A stretch of DNA of 64,000 nucleotides from Leptoclinus maculatus (GCA_032191485.1 JAVDOI010000016.1:15179736-15243735), one strand, 5' to 3'. Positions 1 to 33,719 are shown, counted from the stretch's first letter. The notes: a model not told the origin generated them from the sequence alone. Numbers and translations: made by a program.

Positions 1-257
1 CTATTTGGGCCGTCAACCCCAAGTTGTGCTGTCCTGCTCAATGTTCTTTTTTTTTACCCTGACAGGCTCTCAGCAGTTGGTCTTTATCTCTGGAGTCTGT
101 GTGATGTTGCAGATTCAGATTCACAGCGTGTCCTCGGATAAAGACAACTTAAAAAAAACTCAACCTAAAAGCAATGTTACAAACACTGCATGGAGCGACC
201 ACGATGACTCGTCAGCATTACAGCCCAATAGTAATGTTAATGTCTCTTCTCTTGCAG

Positions 258-21613
<21,356 letters not shown>

Positions 21614-22513
21614 CACTCAGAGCAGCATGCACATACTGTACATTCATTCAGATAGCACACGCCAACTGTAATCTAGATGTAGGACTTTGGTTCATTTCCT
21701 TTTCTTCCGTTTTTTTGTTTTATCCTGGCATAATCAAGGAAGCCATGAAATGGACTATTTTTTTTTTTGTTGCTCTGATGCTTCCTGAGACTGTGAGCTG
21801 AATGATAGACTTACACAGAAAACAAGGAATGGGAATCTCTTCCATGTTAAAAAAATGACAAAGAATGAGAATGAATGAGGAATAGGGTCTTTTATTTGTT
21901 TTGGACGGCGCTTGTTTTACTTCTTGCTTTGCTTTGGGTGGAACTGCTTTCCTTTCTTTCTTGCTTGTTTCTTCCTACTATTTGTTGCTGTTGATTCCTG
22001 TGGAACTTTGTAAGTACAGTAGAACCTCATGGCGCCATTACGCCATGTCCATGCTCGTAGCTTGAACATGTGTCAGCTTTCCTTCGCTTGGGCTGAAGCG
22101 GTTTTAGTCCAAAGTTTGCAAGAATCGGCTCAGTGAGTCTTTGAATCATTTTTTTTTAATAAAGCCGCTGGGAAAGCAGTCAGCAGACCCACTAACTGTT
22201 TTACCGGATCTACATGGAAATGAATCATCCGAGCACCTACACATCGCCAGTGTCCTTCCCTTGGCTACTGTACACGCCAAACATTCATCTGACCCTCACA
22301 AAAAGAAAATGTCTCTCTTCTCAGGCTCTCATAAACATGGCCAGACACTTTCCCTTTACATGTATTGGAAGTACAAATATATTTCAATGCCGTATCCAAC
22401 ATACAGTAGCCAACAAATAGATAAAACACCTAATGTAAGAAGCAACTGTATTTGAAAGTACTGTTTTATAAATGAAAACCCACACTGCCATTTGTTGTAT
22501 TGAAATCTAAGCC

Positions 22514-22519
22514 AATAAA
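22514..22519 (+). promoter_or_regulatory. Likely ablim1 polyadenylation signal
   Basis: AATAAA about 900 bases after the ablim1 stop. Another AATAAA at 22158-22163 may serve as an earlier site. The 3' UTR from 21614 otherwise shows nothing coding. Confidence 0.5.
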
Positions 22520-22529
22520 GCTTTAAATC

Positions 22530-25017
22530 ACCATGAACCATATGATCCTCAGCTCTACCAAAGGTACCCACCGCCTCTTTTCTGTTCTCTGTTTCTTCTC
22601 TGGATTTCACCAATAAACACACAGCCTCTGTGATGTTACACAGGGTGAGAGGTTTTCTGAGGACTCAACATTCATGTGACCAATCACACGGGGGAGTCTA
22701 TTGACTCTTTCTACACAAACTCTAACCTGTGACGAAATATATTTTTCCATGAGCTCGGTCCTTTACTCTGATACAAATATATACAGTTTTTAAATGCATC
22801 TCAGTTTATTGTCTAATATTCCTCTGATGTCAATACACAGACTAGTGAACAACAACTACCAAGTAATGCTTTTGTCACTATTCAGTATTATGTTTTGCGT
22901 TGCAAAAATTGATACTTCATTACAGATTGTGCGTTGAAAGCCCATTTGCAACACATTATGTTCTGGATATGTAAGTGACCATTTTCCAAAGCATACCGCA
23001 GCTTTTCTTTTAGATTAAATGATAAGGTTTTCTTTCATTCCAAACAGCTATTTGTGTTCATATTTTCATATTGATTTGGTTACAATCTTGACCTCCATTT
23101 TCTTCTCTTTGGCGGGCACCTATTTTAACTGCACATTGTGTTTTTGGACCCCTCTTCCCAGAGATCCAAACAGTGAAGGGAATTCACAGAAATGTTGACA
23201 CAGACACCCAGTTTGTAATAAAACTGCAAGTGCTGTGCCTTCCATCAGTAAGCCATAGGCTCAGTCACTGTAGGCTCTTTTCACAGCAGCCATGTTACAT
23301 GTGCTTGCTGGGTAAACACAGGTGTCATTCATAACACTAATTATGGCAATGTTCCATTTAGGTGGGCCAGGGCCCTGGTATGAGTCACTGGAATGACTGT
23401 GACACAGTAAATAGAATGTGAGCATAATTAATTATATCAATTACACCTGTGTTTACCCTGTTGTGATATGTCAAAATGGCTGCTTTGAAAATTATATTTT
23501 GTGTTACTTCATTTGGCGATAGATAGTGACGTAACAGATATTTATCTGAAGGAAAATCTTCGAGATTACTTCTTTAAAAATGACTTTGCAAATATTTAAA
23601 TCCTGCTTGGGAAACACAATAAGTTAATGTGAACATTAAATAGCATTCTGTTTTGTTAGTTTTGTGTGTTAATGCAGTTGCAAACAATGATTATTTGAAC
23701 ACTCTGAAACATCTGGAAATTGGCAGCTGCATAAACCTCTTTGATGCAAGAAACTACCAAATGAATTTGGTCCTGTGTATGATATCCATGGTTTCCTGTT
23801 GTTTGTCTCTGAGTTTGTGTTTCTAACAATGTGGAAACTCAGTGGGTTTATGAAAGCTGTGCTTTTAATGAATATCCAAAGTCAGAGTCTCTCACCTGAA
23901 CATTACTGTAAAACACTACTCTGAAGACTTTCTAAGGTAAAGCTTGATATCACCCCACAATGATAGAAAATATAATGTTTAGAAATAACTTACCTCAAGC
24001 ATTTTTACATACTGAAATTATTTGAATAGTGGCTCCCTGGATGGCAGGAGAAACACAGTTAAAGTTCCCCTCCGGACTCATTTGAAGATAAAATACTCTG
24101 CTTGAAATAATACAAATTAAAAAAAATGTTCCCCCACAAAAAATAACTTCAATAAATCTGTTAAAATGTCTTACAATTGCATCTTCTCCTTCTACCATGC
24201 ACCTAAAAAACAGAATCTATGATTATGCAAGTATTGTTCATTTTAAACTGCTGACAGATGATATGTCCTTCAACTGAAAAGATCATTCTAACTGTATGTT
24301 CTCCTCCAAACTATGATGTCATAAAAGCATTATCAACATAAGCATCTTAAACTAAGATTCAAGGTAATCATGGAGAAACTTTCTCCTTTGTCAGATGAGT
24401 GTCAAAACAGCCATCTAGTGTTTAACTGTGCTCATACATCCTGTACAGCGAAGCACCTACAAGTGGTAACATTAAACAAAATGTATTTTTGGGTGGAGGG
24501 GGGCTTAAACAATGTAGAAAACAATGGTGTGTTTTGGAAAATGTCTTTGGTGGTATAACACATAAAACAATATGTACTGTAGTACAACATACTTCAAATG
24601 CTAGGTCCACATCAAAAATACATCACTTGTACAGTGAATGCTTGCGAGAGCTGCAGTGTGGCCTCATTCAGTCACAGGGGGAATTATTGTGGGACAAATG
24701 TGAGCGATTGTGGACACAATGGTCATAATTGTCCTCCTGGAGAAGGCAGCACGGACAAACTGACAATAGACATAAATATCAGCTTGATTAGGTGGCAGCA
24801 ACACAGCAAATGCCTTTTCCTAAACAGTTGGAAGAGAAAGACTGAAGACCAGGTGGTTGTTACGGTAAACATACTCCTGTCAGTCAATCTCTGCTTTGTT
24901 GCCGTCTCCATCAAGTCTCACAATGAACTGCTTCTGCAGCTGCACTTCACCACAAAGAATCTGTCTGACTGCAGTTGATGTGAGCCGTGCTGAATATGTG
25001 TGCAACTCTCTCTACAG
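22530..25017. other. Intergenic region between ablim1 and the RING-less TRIM gene
   Basis: AT-rich sequence with one MITE at 23278-23491. I looked here on the plus strand for the missing RING/B-box exon of the TRIM gene. The only cysteine-rich open frame, 24598-24978, does not have the spacing of a RING or B-box. Confidence 0.6.
23278..23491. mobile_element. MITE with long imperfect terminal inverted repeats
   Basis: The left arm TTTTCACAGCAGCCAT...GGGTAAACACAGGTGT and the right arm read on the minus strand (TTTTCAAAGCAGCCAT...GGGTAAACACAGGTGT) match over roughly 50 bases. The 214-bp element has no coding capacity. Family not identified. Confidence 0.65.
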
Positions 25018-26560
25018 GAGACATTAGAAAAGCACCAAGAGTGTCTAAAGAGGCAAAGGGAAGCAGTGAAATACAGACTGAAAAAACTGGCAGCACGACA
25101 ATCAGAAATCGCAGTAAGTTGTTTTCAGATTAGTCTGTGTTGAAATGATGCCACAATATGCAATCTTTCTGTCTTTATTGTGATATTACATTTGAAAATT
25201 AGATTGCATCTATGATCAGGCAGCATAATAAACTGATAGCTGCTTATGCCGGACTCAGAAAAAGTCCTCAGTGATAAGGGAGAGCATCATACGAAAATAT
25301 CAGGAGATCCAGGCCATGCTGGACGAGGACCTGAGGATGACCCTGTCCCACCTGGAGATGGAGGAGCGGGCTGCTGTCTCTGCCCTGGATGGGCTGATGG
25401 AAAATAACTTTTCTCTGATCCAGGAGATAGAGCAGGACCTGGCCAGACTCACTGTGGCAATGGACCAGACTGAAACAAATACAATGGTGATTAAACCTAA
25501 AGTCTGGTGGACCAAATATGATTTCAAATTTCATATTTATCTTCTCATATGTGTATGGGAACTAAAAATGTTAAATTATGCTTTCAAAGTTCCTTTTATC
25601 TAGCTTTTCTGCTTTTCTTCAGTCTTTCTTTTCATACCCTGAGCAGCAAGACATGGAGACAGTGGACAGGTATGGAATCAAATCAAAATTGACAATAATA
25701 CAGGTGGAGCAGCAGCAGCTGATGTTTCTCACTATGGTCTGCCTCCTCCAGAGTGATGGACCTGCTAAACAGGACAGACCCGAGCAGTGTGAGCCTGGAC
25801 GAAGTTAAAGCTGACCAGATCCTCGGCCTCACCAACAACATGCTTCTGCTTATCAGCTCACAGACCCCTATAATCAAGAAACTCACCAAGAGTTGTCAGT
25901 TCACACATTATCTCTATAGTGTTCATAATCACAACTTGACCTCTTTTTTTAACTTCCTGTATTAAGGTTGTTAAATATGTGTCTCCAGATTCCAGCGAGG
26001 TGTGTCTGGACCCAGATACGGCCCACCCAAAGCTGATCATCTCCCCCCAAGGTGACAGTGCCACCTACACAGACACCTGGCAGCAACTTCCTGACCTCCC
26101 TGGGCGCTTTGACACCACCCTCAATGTCATCAGCTTGCAAGGATTCAGCTTTGGTCGCCATTACTGGGAGATTGATGTGACTGGGAAGACTTACTGGGAG
26201 CTGGGCATCACCTATCCAAACATTCCCCGCAAGGGCACCACTGAGGACTGCTGGCTGGGCCGGGGGAACGAGTCCTGGTGTGTGGAGTTCTTTGATGGGG
26301 AGTATACAGCCTGGCACGGAGGTGTGCCCCATCAGCTGCCTTTAACAAAAAGCTTCTGTCATATTGGTGTGTTGTGTAGTTTTCCTGCAGGGTTGGTGAC
26401 GTTTTTTGAGGCAGACAACATGACGCCATTATTCTCCTTCTGTGCCGGAACCTTCTCAGACTGCCTCCACCTGGCCCTGTGTCCTGGTCATGACCACAAT
26501 GGCACCAATGCTGAGCCTGTTGTGATCTGTAATGCTCCATCTCCTTCCAGGGATCTCTGA
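25018..26560 (+). CDS. TRIM-family coiled-coil/PRY-SPRY gene lacking a RING exon
   Basis: Five exons: 25018-25113 (96 nt), 25259-25486 (228 nt), 25623-25669, 25752-25894 and 25989-26560. They join in frame (phases 0, 0, 2, 1) for 361 codons to a TGA at 26558. The first two encode a charged coiled coil (ETLEKHQECLKRQRE; DLRMTLSHLEMEERAA). The last encodes a PRY-SPRY domain with VCLDPDTAHPKL, GRHYWEIDV and SWCVEFFDG. The 96-nt and ~230-nt exon sizes are those of bloodthirsty-type fish TRIMs. No RING or B-box exon was found upstream and no in-frame ATG precedes the splice-like 5' edge of the first exon. It may be a 5'-truncated gene, a RING-less TRIM starting at an internal Met in exon 2, or have a distant first exon. 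The SPRY frame is intact, so it may still be functional. The plus-strand TRIM and the minus-strand TRIM at 34-36 kb are diverged paralogues. Confidence 0.7.
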
Positions 26561-28206
26561 TTAGTGGCTCCACAGAAAAGTAATTCCTTGCTAAAGCACC
26601 ATTTTCTAATAATGCACCAATTGTAAAGGTTTATAATTAACAATCTACAGCTATGCTAGCAGCCCTGTGAGGCTTAACACACAACGTTTTGAGCTAAACG
26701 CTAACATCAGAATGTTCACAGTCATGCTAACATGCTAATGTTTAGCAGGTACAATGGTAATCATAGTTTAGCATGCTAACAATTGCTAATTAGTACAGCT
26801 AGAGCTGATACAATTTTGTTATTCAGGTATACGGTCATGAATAAAAAGTACAGGACAAATTAAATGTCTGATCCGATGATGGTGCTACAAGAAGTCAGCA
26901 GAGCAGCAAAGTTGTTGAAATTGATCCTGACCGGGGCATAGATGTCTGTTCCAAATTTCATGGCAAGCCATCCAATAGATGTTGAAACATTTTACTTAAA
27001 CCCACAAATGACAAACACATGGTGTTGCCACAATACAAGTAGGATTCATCCTCTGGGGACCATGAATGTATGTGCAAGTCAGTACAGTAGATAGTAGAGG
27101 AAATGTCATAACACCAAAGACATCAAAATTCATCCTTTGGACACTGTGGATATCTGTACAACATTTCATGACAATCCATTTTTGTTCACATATTTCTATG
27201 AAAAATGTCATCTTCATGGTAGCTCTACAAGAAAAGCCAAGGGATCACCAAAGTCAGGAGGATTAATCTTCTGGGGACCATTAATGTCTGTACAAAGTTT
27301 TATGGCAATCCTGTTTGAGATATTTTAGTCTGTATTAGTGAATCTGTCTGCTTGTGAAATATCTGGCTGGCTGGTGTTTCTCCTTTGTATTTGATAATAA
27401 TACGTTATAAATTTTAAAAATCCAATTTTACAAATACTCTTGTGTTTCCCACTTTCTAATAATCTACCCAGACTAACAATACATTGTTGATAAATGGGTT
27501 TTGTACCAGATGCTCTGCAAACATCCCACAAATGGTCTAACAGTCCAGGAGTGTCTTCCTCATTAATACTCACTTATATTATTAAGAGACAAAGTAGGTG
27601 TCATGCTGGAGGAGGGTAAACATAATCTATAACACGTCACTTCATTTTTCTTAACCTGATCAATAAACCCATGACAAAAACAGTTACTGATACTGTTATT
27701 CAAGTACTGCTATTGTATATTCGATTGAGCATACTAGCATTACATTTGACTGATTTTGTAAATGTATAATGAGATCTAAAAAAGCACACACAGTACTTTA
27801 TCATGAAATGCACCTTCTGTATTTGGATCCAAAGTCTATATTCAAACAAACAATTGGCTTTGCAAATATGCCCTCTGAGCCGTTGTGTTGCAATTGAGTA
27901 CAACGCTTTTCCAATTAAATCAAAACTCATTCAAATGAATTTCAATATAAAAACTGTTTCAAGGGTGGAAGAGACAGTAATCTTGATTTTTGCAGCATTT
28001 ATTTGTCCATTTAAAGTGTTCCCTAACATGAGCTATTATTAACTAAGAAAAACAATCCAAGAGCACCGTTAAAATCAATACATGTGAGTCAACAACAGGG
28101 ATGGTAGCAGCAAAGCCTGCCAAAGGTTAGTGCACGTTGTTTTAAAAAGTGTGAGTGATCTGCCAGACTGTGCACTCTCCTTGATGTCCTCTGATCCACT
28201 GCCATC
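26561..28206. other. Intergenic region with a dispersed repeat, upstream of habp2
   Basis: From about 26640 to 27330 lies a dispersed repeat with motifs such as GCTAACATGCTAATGTTTAGC and repeated TTTCATGGCAATCCATCC-like segments. The rest is AT-rich with no gene seen. A TTTTAAAA stretch near 28139 could be the habp2 core promoter, about 65 bases before the start codon; this is weak. Confidence 0.5.
26640..27330 (+). repeat. Dispersed teleost-type repeat, copy B
   Basis: Contains tandem half-units of the type 'ATTCATCCTCTGGGGACCATGAATGT ... TTTCATGGCAATCC' near 27050, 27130 and 27265. A related copy in the opposite orientation lies at about 2160-2480. It is familiar as a common fish interspersed repeat, but I cannot assign its class. 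An AATAAA at 26840-26845 inside it could serve the upstream TRIM gene. Confidence 0.5.
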
Positions 28207-31022
28207 ATGAACCTAAAGCTCCTCTTCTTTTGCCTCTTCTTGACGGTGCTCCTCGTACCTGCTGAAGTATGTATTCACTGTCTTTATTATTGTGCAGCAA
28301 TAAGCAAATGTATTGGCTCTTATTTTCAATGTTGGGATGTTTTTTAAGGCATTTCGCTGTGATTAAAATTCAGCAGAGCTTGTTGTCCTCGTTTCTGTTT
28401 AAAAACATGAATTTACTACATGTGCAACTGCACATTCTCTTGTATTATTATGACTCTTATGTGGTGCCGTCACATTTTTATTCAGCTAAAACGTAAAAAG
28501 CACAAACACCATGATCGTGATCCTGAGGGTCATGGACCTGGACATAAACACGGCAAAAAGAGAGTAAAGGTTGAGGACATATTGAAAGGTAAGTGCTTCT
28601 TTTTATTCCTTTTATAATATTTCATATATAGAGCAATATTTTATGTTTAGTTTTATATGGTAGAGCAAGAGGAAGACAACAATATAGACAACAATATATA
28701 TATATATATATTATTAAGGAAATTATTATGATTTCAGACTTGTTCTTTGAGATCGTGGAGGGAGCTGGGGATGATGATGATGATGATGATGATGACGATG
28801 ACCATAATAATAGAGACTGGGTTTTTGAACTTCAAGAGCCAGATGGTGAGAGAGTTAGTTAACACTGTCAAACTCTTTATACATATCTGTGTAATGTCAC
28901 CTGTTTTCTCATAAACGGCTGCATTCTATTGGAAAGCTCTAATCTAAAACGTACGTTCCCCTCTTCACTTTTTTCATTTCTTAGGCCAATGCGACCCAAA
29001 CCCTTGCCTCAACAATGGAGTGTGTGAGGGGAAAGGCAAGAGGAAGTTCAAATGCGATTGCCCCAAACCTTTCAGGGGAAGGAAATGCCAGAGAGGTTTG
29101 AAGAAACAAAACAATGTTGTTGTTGTTGTTGTTGTTGTTGTTGTCAGACTGGTCATATATGCACAATATACAAATAGCAAAAATTAATTAAAACTATCGT
29201 GTTCACATCTCAGGTCCCAAACGTTGTAAAAAAGGTCGATGCGGGCGTGGTGAATGTGTGCTGACTTCCACTCCCCCGTTCTATGAGTGCAAATGCAAGG
29301 AACCCTTCCAGCCTCCACGCTGCATACACTGTGAGGAGTAATTCTTTGTCCGATTAACACAGAATACCTCTTTTCCATAAGTTTCTACAGATCCCGAAAG
29401 CAAGCTTTCACTGTTAACTGTTTTTCTCCCAAAGTGTCACTGTGTGAGCCCAATCCATGTAGGAATGGTGGACAATGCATCAAGGATGGCACTGACTTTG
29501 ACTGCCTGTGCCCTACGGGGTACAGAGGACGTTTCTGCCATGTTGGTAAATTCTACTCCCTGCGTTATTGTTTTCCTTTTCCCAGTCCAACATATGCATC
29601 ATCATAACTCATATACTGACTGAGTGAGGTACATTTCTTAGGCCCGGATGACTGCTATGTGGGTGACGGAGAGTCGTACCGCGGCAATGTGAGTGAAACA
29701 GATGACGGCCATGAATGCCTCTACTGGAACTCTCACTTCATCCTGGAGAACAGAGCTGATCCCTTCAACTCCTTCGAGGACAGTGATGGACTCGGCCCTC
29801 ACAATTTCTGCAGGTCAGGAGAAAATAAATAAGTGCATTCAAATAGCAGCGGACACCTACAAGAGGATGCTCACTCACACATTTTCTATGACACAGAAAC
29901 CCAGACGGAGACCAGATGCCCTGGTGTTTCTTCAGACAAGGCCGCAGGTTGTCGTGGGACTACTGTGATGTCACAGAGTGTCTTCAACCAACAGGTCAGC
30001 TGCACAGCATCAGGCAACTTTATGATGATGAGTCAACAAAAATTGTTGTTATCTTCTGTTATCTTTTTGTGCATGTGTTTTCAGGTGTGGTGCCAACGGA
30101 AATTGTCCCTACAGACGCTAATCCCACTGCTCCCACGTCCCGTCCTACAACATCTGAACCCACAGCGACCCCCAAACCGACAGCTTCCGAACCCACAGCG
30201 ACCCCCAAACCGACAGCTTCCGAACCCACAGCGACCCCCAAACCATCACCTTCCGAACCCACAGCGACCCCCAAACCGACAGCTTCCGAACCCACAGCGA
30301 CCCCCAAACCGACAGCTTCCGAACCCACAGCGACCCCCATACCGACAGCTTCCAACCCCTCTACGACTGGGAGTCCCAGCCAGGCTCCACAACCTTCTCC
30401 CACACCCACTGACGTTCTTCCCAATGCCACCGTTCCACCGCAACAGTTCGCCACCTGTGGAAAGCCTCAGCCAAAAAAGAATGTTTCCAGAATCTTTGGG
30501 GGTCTGAAGGTCCCTCCCGGGACTGCACCATGGCAGGTGTCCCTGCAAGTGAGACCAAAGAACTCCAACCAACCGTTCAGACACACGTGTGGAGGAGTTC
30601 TCATCGAGAGCTGCTGGGTGCTGACAGCTGGACACTGCAGGTAAGCACTACTAGGTATCTAAAAAAACAAAAACATAAAACATTGGCTGATTATAGAATA
30701 GCTTTCACATGTTGTGTTAATATTAATGGAATCCTGTGTTGTTTGCACAGTGAACAAATGAAGGACATGCAGGTGGTTTTGGGAGGTCTGTCACTGAATT
30801 TAGAGGAACCCACAGAGCAAGCCATACACGTTGAAGAGGTTATTATACATGAAAACTACAGAGAGACTCCTGCAGCTGTTTACAACGACATAGGTGATCC
30901 ACGTGTCTCTCTCATTTAATATGAAATAAGCAATGATATTACCAACAATATTAGAATCCTTTTGAACCTTTTTAGTTAACTAAGGATGGTATGTGAGAGT
31001 CAAATAGCACCATTTGTATTGA

Positions 31023-31053
<31 letters not shown>

Positions 31054-31881
31054 AGGAGATGTACAGTATTCATAGTCCATGAAGTAAATTCTAAAAATAG
31101 ATTTGAAAAAGTAATGAGATTTTGATGTAAAAATACAAGAGATTAAGTACTTTATCATTTCATTTTTGATTTTGGTGTGACTTTTATCCAAACTGCATTC
31201 CCAAAGCCTTGTTGAGGCTGAAAGGCACTGATGGAGTTTGTGCCAATGAGACCCAGTTTGTGAAGACAGCCTGTCTGCCTGATGCCCAACTGCCTGATGG
31301 GATGGAGTGTCAAATTTCTGGATGGGGTGCCACTGAGGACTGTAAGGCCACATTTGCATATTCACCCACAAAATTAGTCATTGTTCATTTTTGTTCAGAT
31401 CTTTTGGTTTGTCTTAGAGGCACTTCAATGTAAAATGTTTATTATTTTTCCACCTTTTCTCTGCAGCTCGGTATGGTTCCAACCACCTGCTGGATGCCAA
31501 TGTGATGCTGATCAGCCAGGAAAAGTGCTCTGAACCCCAAGTTTATGGCAGAGTCCTGGATAATACTATGTTCTGTGCTGGCCACCTGATGGGAGGGGTG
31601 GATTCCTGCCAGGTTAGTCGAGGAAATGTGCACGCTATCATTCAAAATACCTGCATGTCTTACAGTATATTATGAGCATTTGCTATCTGGTGAGCTGTCT
31701 GCTCTTGTTTCAGGGTGACTCTGGAGGACCACTGATTTGTGACCAGAACAATGCCAAAGTTATTTATGGTCTGGTGAGTTGGGGGGACCAATGTGGAAGG
31801 AAGAACAAGCCTGGGGTCTACACACGGGTCACTCACTTCCTGGACTGGATCAAGTCAAAGACTCAAGCAACATCTGCATAA
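28207..31881 (+). CDS. habp2: habp2, hyaluronan-binding protein 2 / factor VII-activating protease
   Basis: Secreted trypsin-like protease of the coagulation/fibrinolysis group. Exons: 28207-28266, 28486-28588, 28738-28845, 28985-29095, 29214-29330, 29435-29545, 29642-29813, 29897-29994, 30085-30640, 30751-30893, 31207-31341, 31467-31612, 31714-31881; 675 residues (human about 560). Order: a signal peptide of about 20 residues encoded by exon 1; a Lys/His-rich then poly-Asp N-terminus; three EGF-like domains (one per exon 4-6); one kringle over exons 7-8 (DDCYVGDGESYRG ... WDYCDVTEC); a Pro/Thr linker; activation site R-IFGG; and a protease domain. The triad is His in LTAGHC, Asp in NDIALL and Ser in QGDSGGP. 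Asp six residues before the Ser gives Arg/Lys specificity. The extra length versus human comes mostly from a repeated linker. LTAGHC instead of the usual LTAAHC is a mild oddity. All exons are open and splice sites are canonical, so the gene looks functional. Human HABP2 is 10q25 near ABLIM1, which supports the call. Confidence 0.93.
30156..30353 (+). repeat. habp2: Coding tandem repeat: six 33-bp units in the habp2 linker
   Basis: Six copies of a 33-bp unit encoding EPTATPKPTAS lie between the kringle and the protease domain. Unit 3 reads KPSPS and unit 6 IPTAS. The peptide is rich in Thr, Ser and Pro and is likely O-glycosylated and extended. The unit length is a multiple of three, so copy-number change would keep the frame. 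Confidence 0.95.
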
Positions 31882-32489
31882 GCAACTTGGCAGCACCATG
31901 CCGGTGGAGCGAGTCTTACTCATCATGATTAAGCTTTTGGGTTTTATGCAGTTCCTGCTATTTTGCTTTTCAGGTCTACAACATCATTTATCAAAACCCA
32001 ATGCTACTTAATACAACCTTCTTAAATGATAAAATCTGCATTGTTATTTTAGTTCAGTATACATATGACCCAGAGCAGACCTGAAATCCTAAAATCCAAT
32101 ACTAAAAATTAGGAGTGTGTGGAAATGACATACATTTTAAATGAGACTGCCCTGAGCCCTTTAAGGGGAAAAGTGACATATTATATTATCAATCAAGCAC
32201 AGTATGTCTCAGTGGCAGATATTTCATCATTCTTTGGATGGATTAAGTTGAGTGCATCAGTGATGACGCAGCATGAAAAGTGAAGTATTGACGGTATATT
32301 TAAACCATGCTGATAAATGCTTCAAATGACTGTTTACTTCAATCTTGGGTGTCTCTTTGTGCTGTTCTGTGCCTCATGTCTTCCCTGTGTGTCCTCACCC
32401 GGGCCCAAGGGTAGCAGAGCTCATGGTCGCCCCCCTGATCAGGATAAGGAGAGTCATAGTGTTGGACTGTTTATTTACAAATGTATTAG

Positions 32490-32683
32490 CTGCCTGTCCT
32501 CCTACAACTCTGTAGGGCCACTGACATGTGAGATTAAAGGCACGCACGTCCTCCATATAGTCTGGGGAGCTGAAGGGACGGTTGTACAAAGGACGAGCCA
32601 GTGCAATGGTTTACGCACAGGTCATTTGCTTCCTGAACTACATCAAGTCAAACATGAGAGCTACTAAGCTGCTGACCGAATAG
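32490..32683 (+). pseudogene. Decayed copy of a habp2-like last exon
   Basis: The sequence aligns by eye to the habp2 last exon: GPLTCE ... VLHIVWGAEG in one frame, then after a frameshift VYAQVICFLNYIKSN, ending with TAG at 32681. The GDSGGP motif has become YNSVGP. It lies about 0.6 kb after habp2 on the same strand, so it looks like the remnant of a tandem duplicate. No other exons of the duplicate were recognised. Confidence 0.6.
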
Positions 32684-33411
32684 AACAAAAGTGTTGCTTG
32701 AGGTTTCACCCGATACCACTTGATGAAATATTTACTGTACATGACACTGAAAATTTAACATAGAAACGATTAATTGATTAATAAATATTGATTAAATAGT
32801 TGTTAAATATAGTTTATACATAAAATGTATCTAATATTTCTTCTTTCTGAAGTCTCTGACAAGCCAAAATAAAATATTACTAATTCAAAATGATCATTTA
32901 AGTTGTGAGTTTTAATAAACAAGCGGGGGCATTTTTGGCACAATAATAAGAGGGCTAATATATTATAAAGACGTGAATTGTACCACCTTAACAGAAGTAA
33001 CAACACAGGAGAGTCAGAAGGTGTAAAGAGAACTCAGTCAGTACACATCTACAAAGTCCTGACAAGAGGCCTAATTAGACAACAAATGAAAGAAGCTGTG
33101 TGGTTGATCCAGACTTTACTAAATAAACCAGAGGCTCAGAAATAACAACAGATTACCAGTCCAAGAAGTTTAGAATCCAGAAAAGGTTAAAGGGCTTTTT
33201 TAAACCTCATCACACCTAAATGTAAGTGTCATGTTGCACCTTTGTCATAGACATTTTGAAGACTAAAGTAGTCTAATTTTTCTGTTTTATTTTTAAATAA
33301 AGAAAATATGTCCACATTGTGATCCACTTTTAAGCTACTCACCTCAATATACTGTCTTGTTATTAAGTGTCAGAACAGGTCTAACTTATATAAGATGTGA
33401 AGTTATGTGAA

Positions 33412-33540
33412 GAATAAACATTACATTACAGTCATTTAGCAGACGCTTTTATCCAAAGCGACTTACAATAAGTGTATTCAACATAGGTATTCAAGAGAAC
33501 TACTAGTCACCAGAAGTCATAAGTGCATCTCCTTGTTTAC
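33412..33540 (+). repeat. Dispersed fish repeat with TTTAGCAGACGCTTTTAT motif
   Basis: The stretch around 33424-33475 (CATTTAGCAGACGC ... CCAAAGCGACTTACAA) is a very common sequence in fish genomes. A weaker relative occurs near 46655-46700. I cannot name the element class with confidence. Confidence 0.55.
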
Positions 33541-33719
33541 ACAAGCATCTAAGAGCATAAACCAGAGCAAAGCAATTGTGTTTTTGCTCAGTAATTAAGA
33601 GAATACGGTTTTATTAGTGAGGGAGTTTTAGGTAAATTGTACAAATGCTTATCAGCCTTCAACATTGCAGCTGCAGGTTTTTTTATCATCACTAGATGCC
33701 GCTTGATCGTACACCCTGA

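Larger units (their letters stand above)
31882..33719. other. Region between habp2 and the 7SL RNA gene
   Basis: Apart from the habp2-like exon remnant (32490-32683) and a dispersed repeat near 33412-33540, the region is AT-rich and shows no gene. Confidence 0.6.

Noticed and set aside
24598..24978. Cysteine-rich ORF that might be the missing RING/B-box of the TRIM gene
   Set aside because: Cys/His spacing fits neither domain and no conserved family residues are present.
30059..30635. Minus-strand Gly/Val-rich repeat ORFs opposite habp2
   Set aside because: Shadow of the habp2 linker repeat; the plus strand has domains and splice sites.
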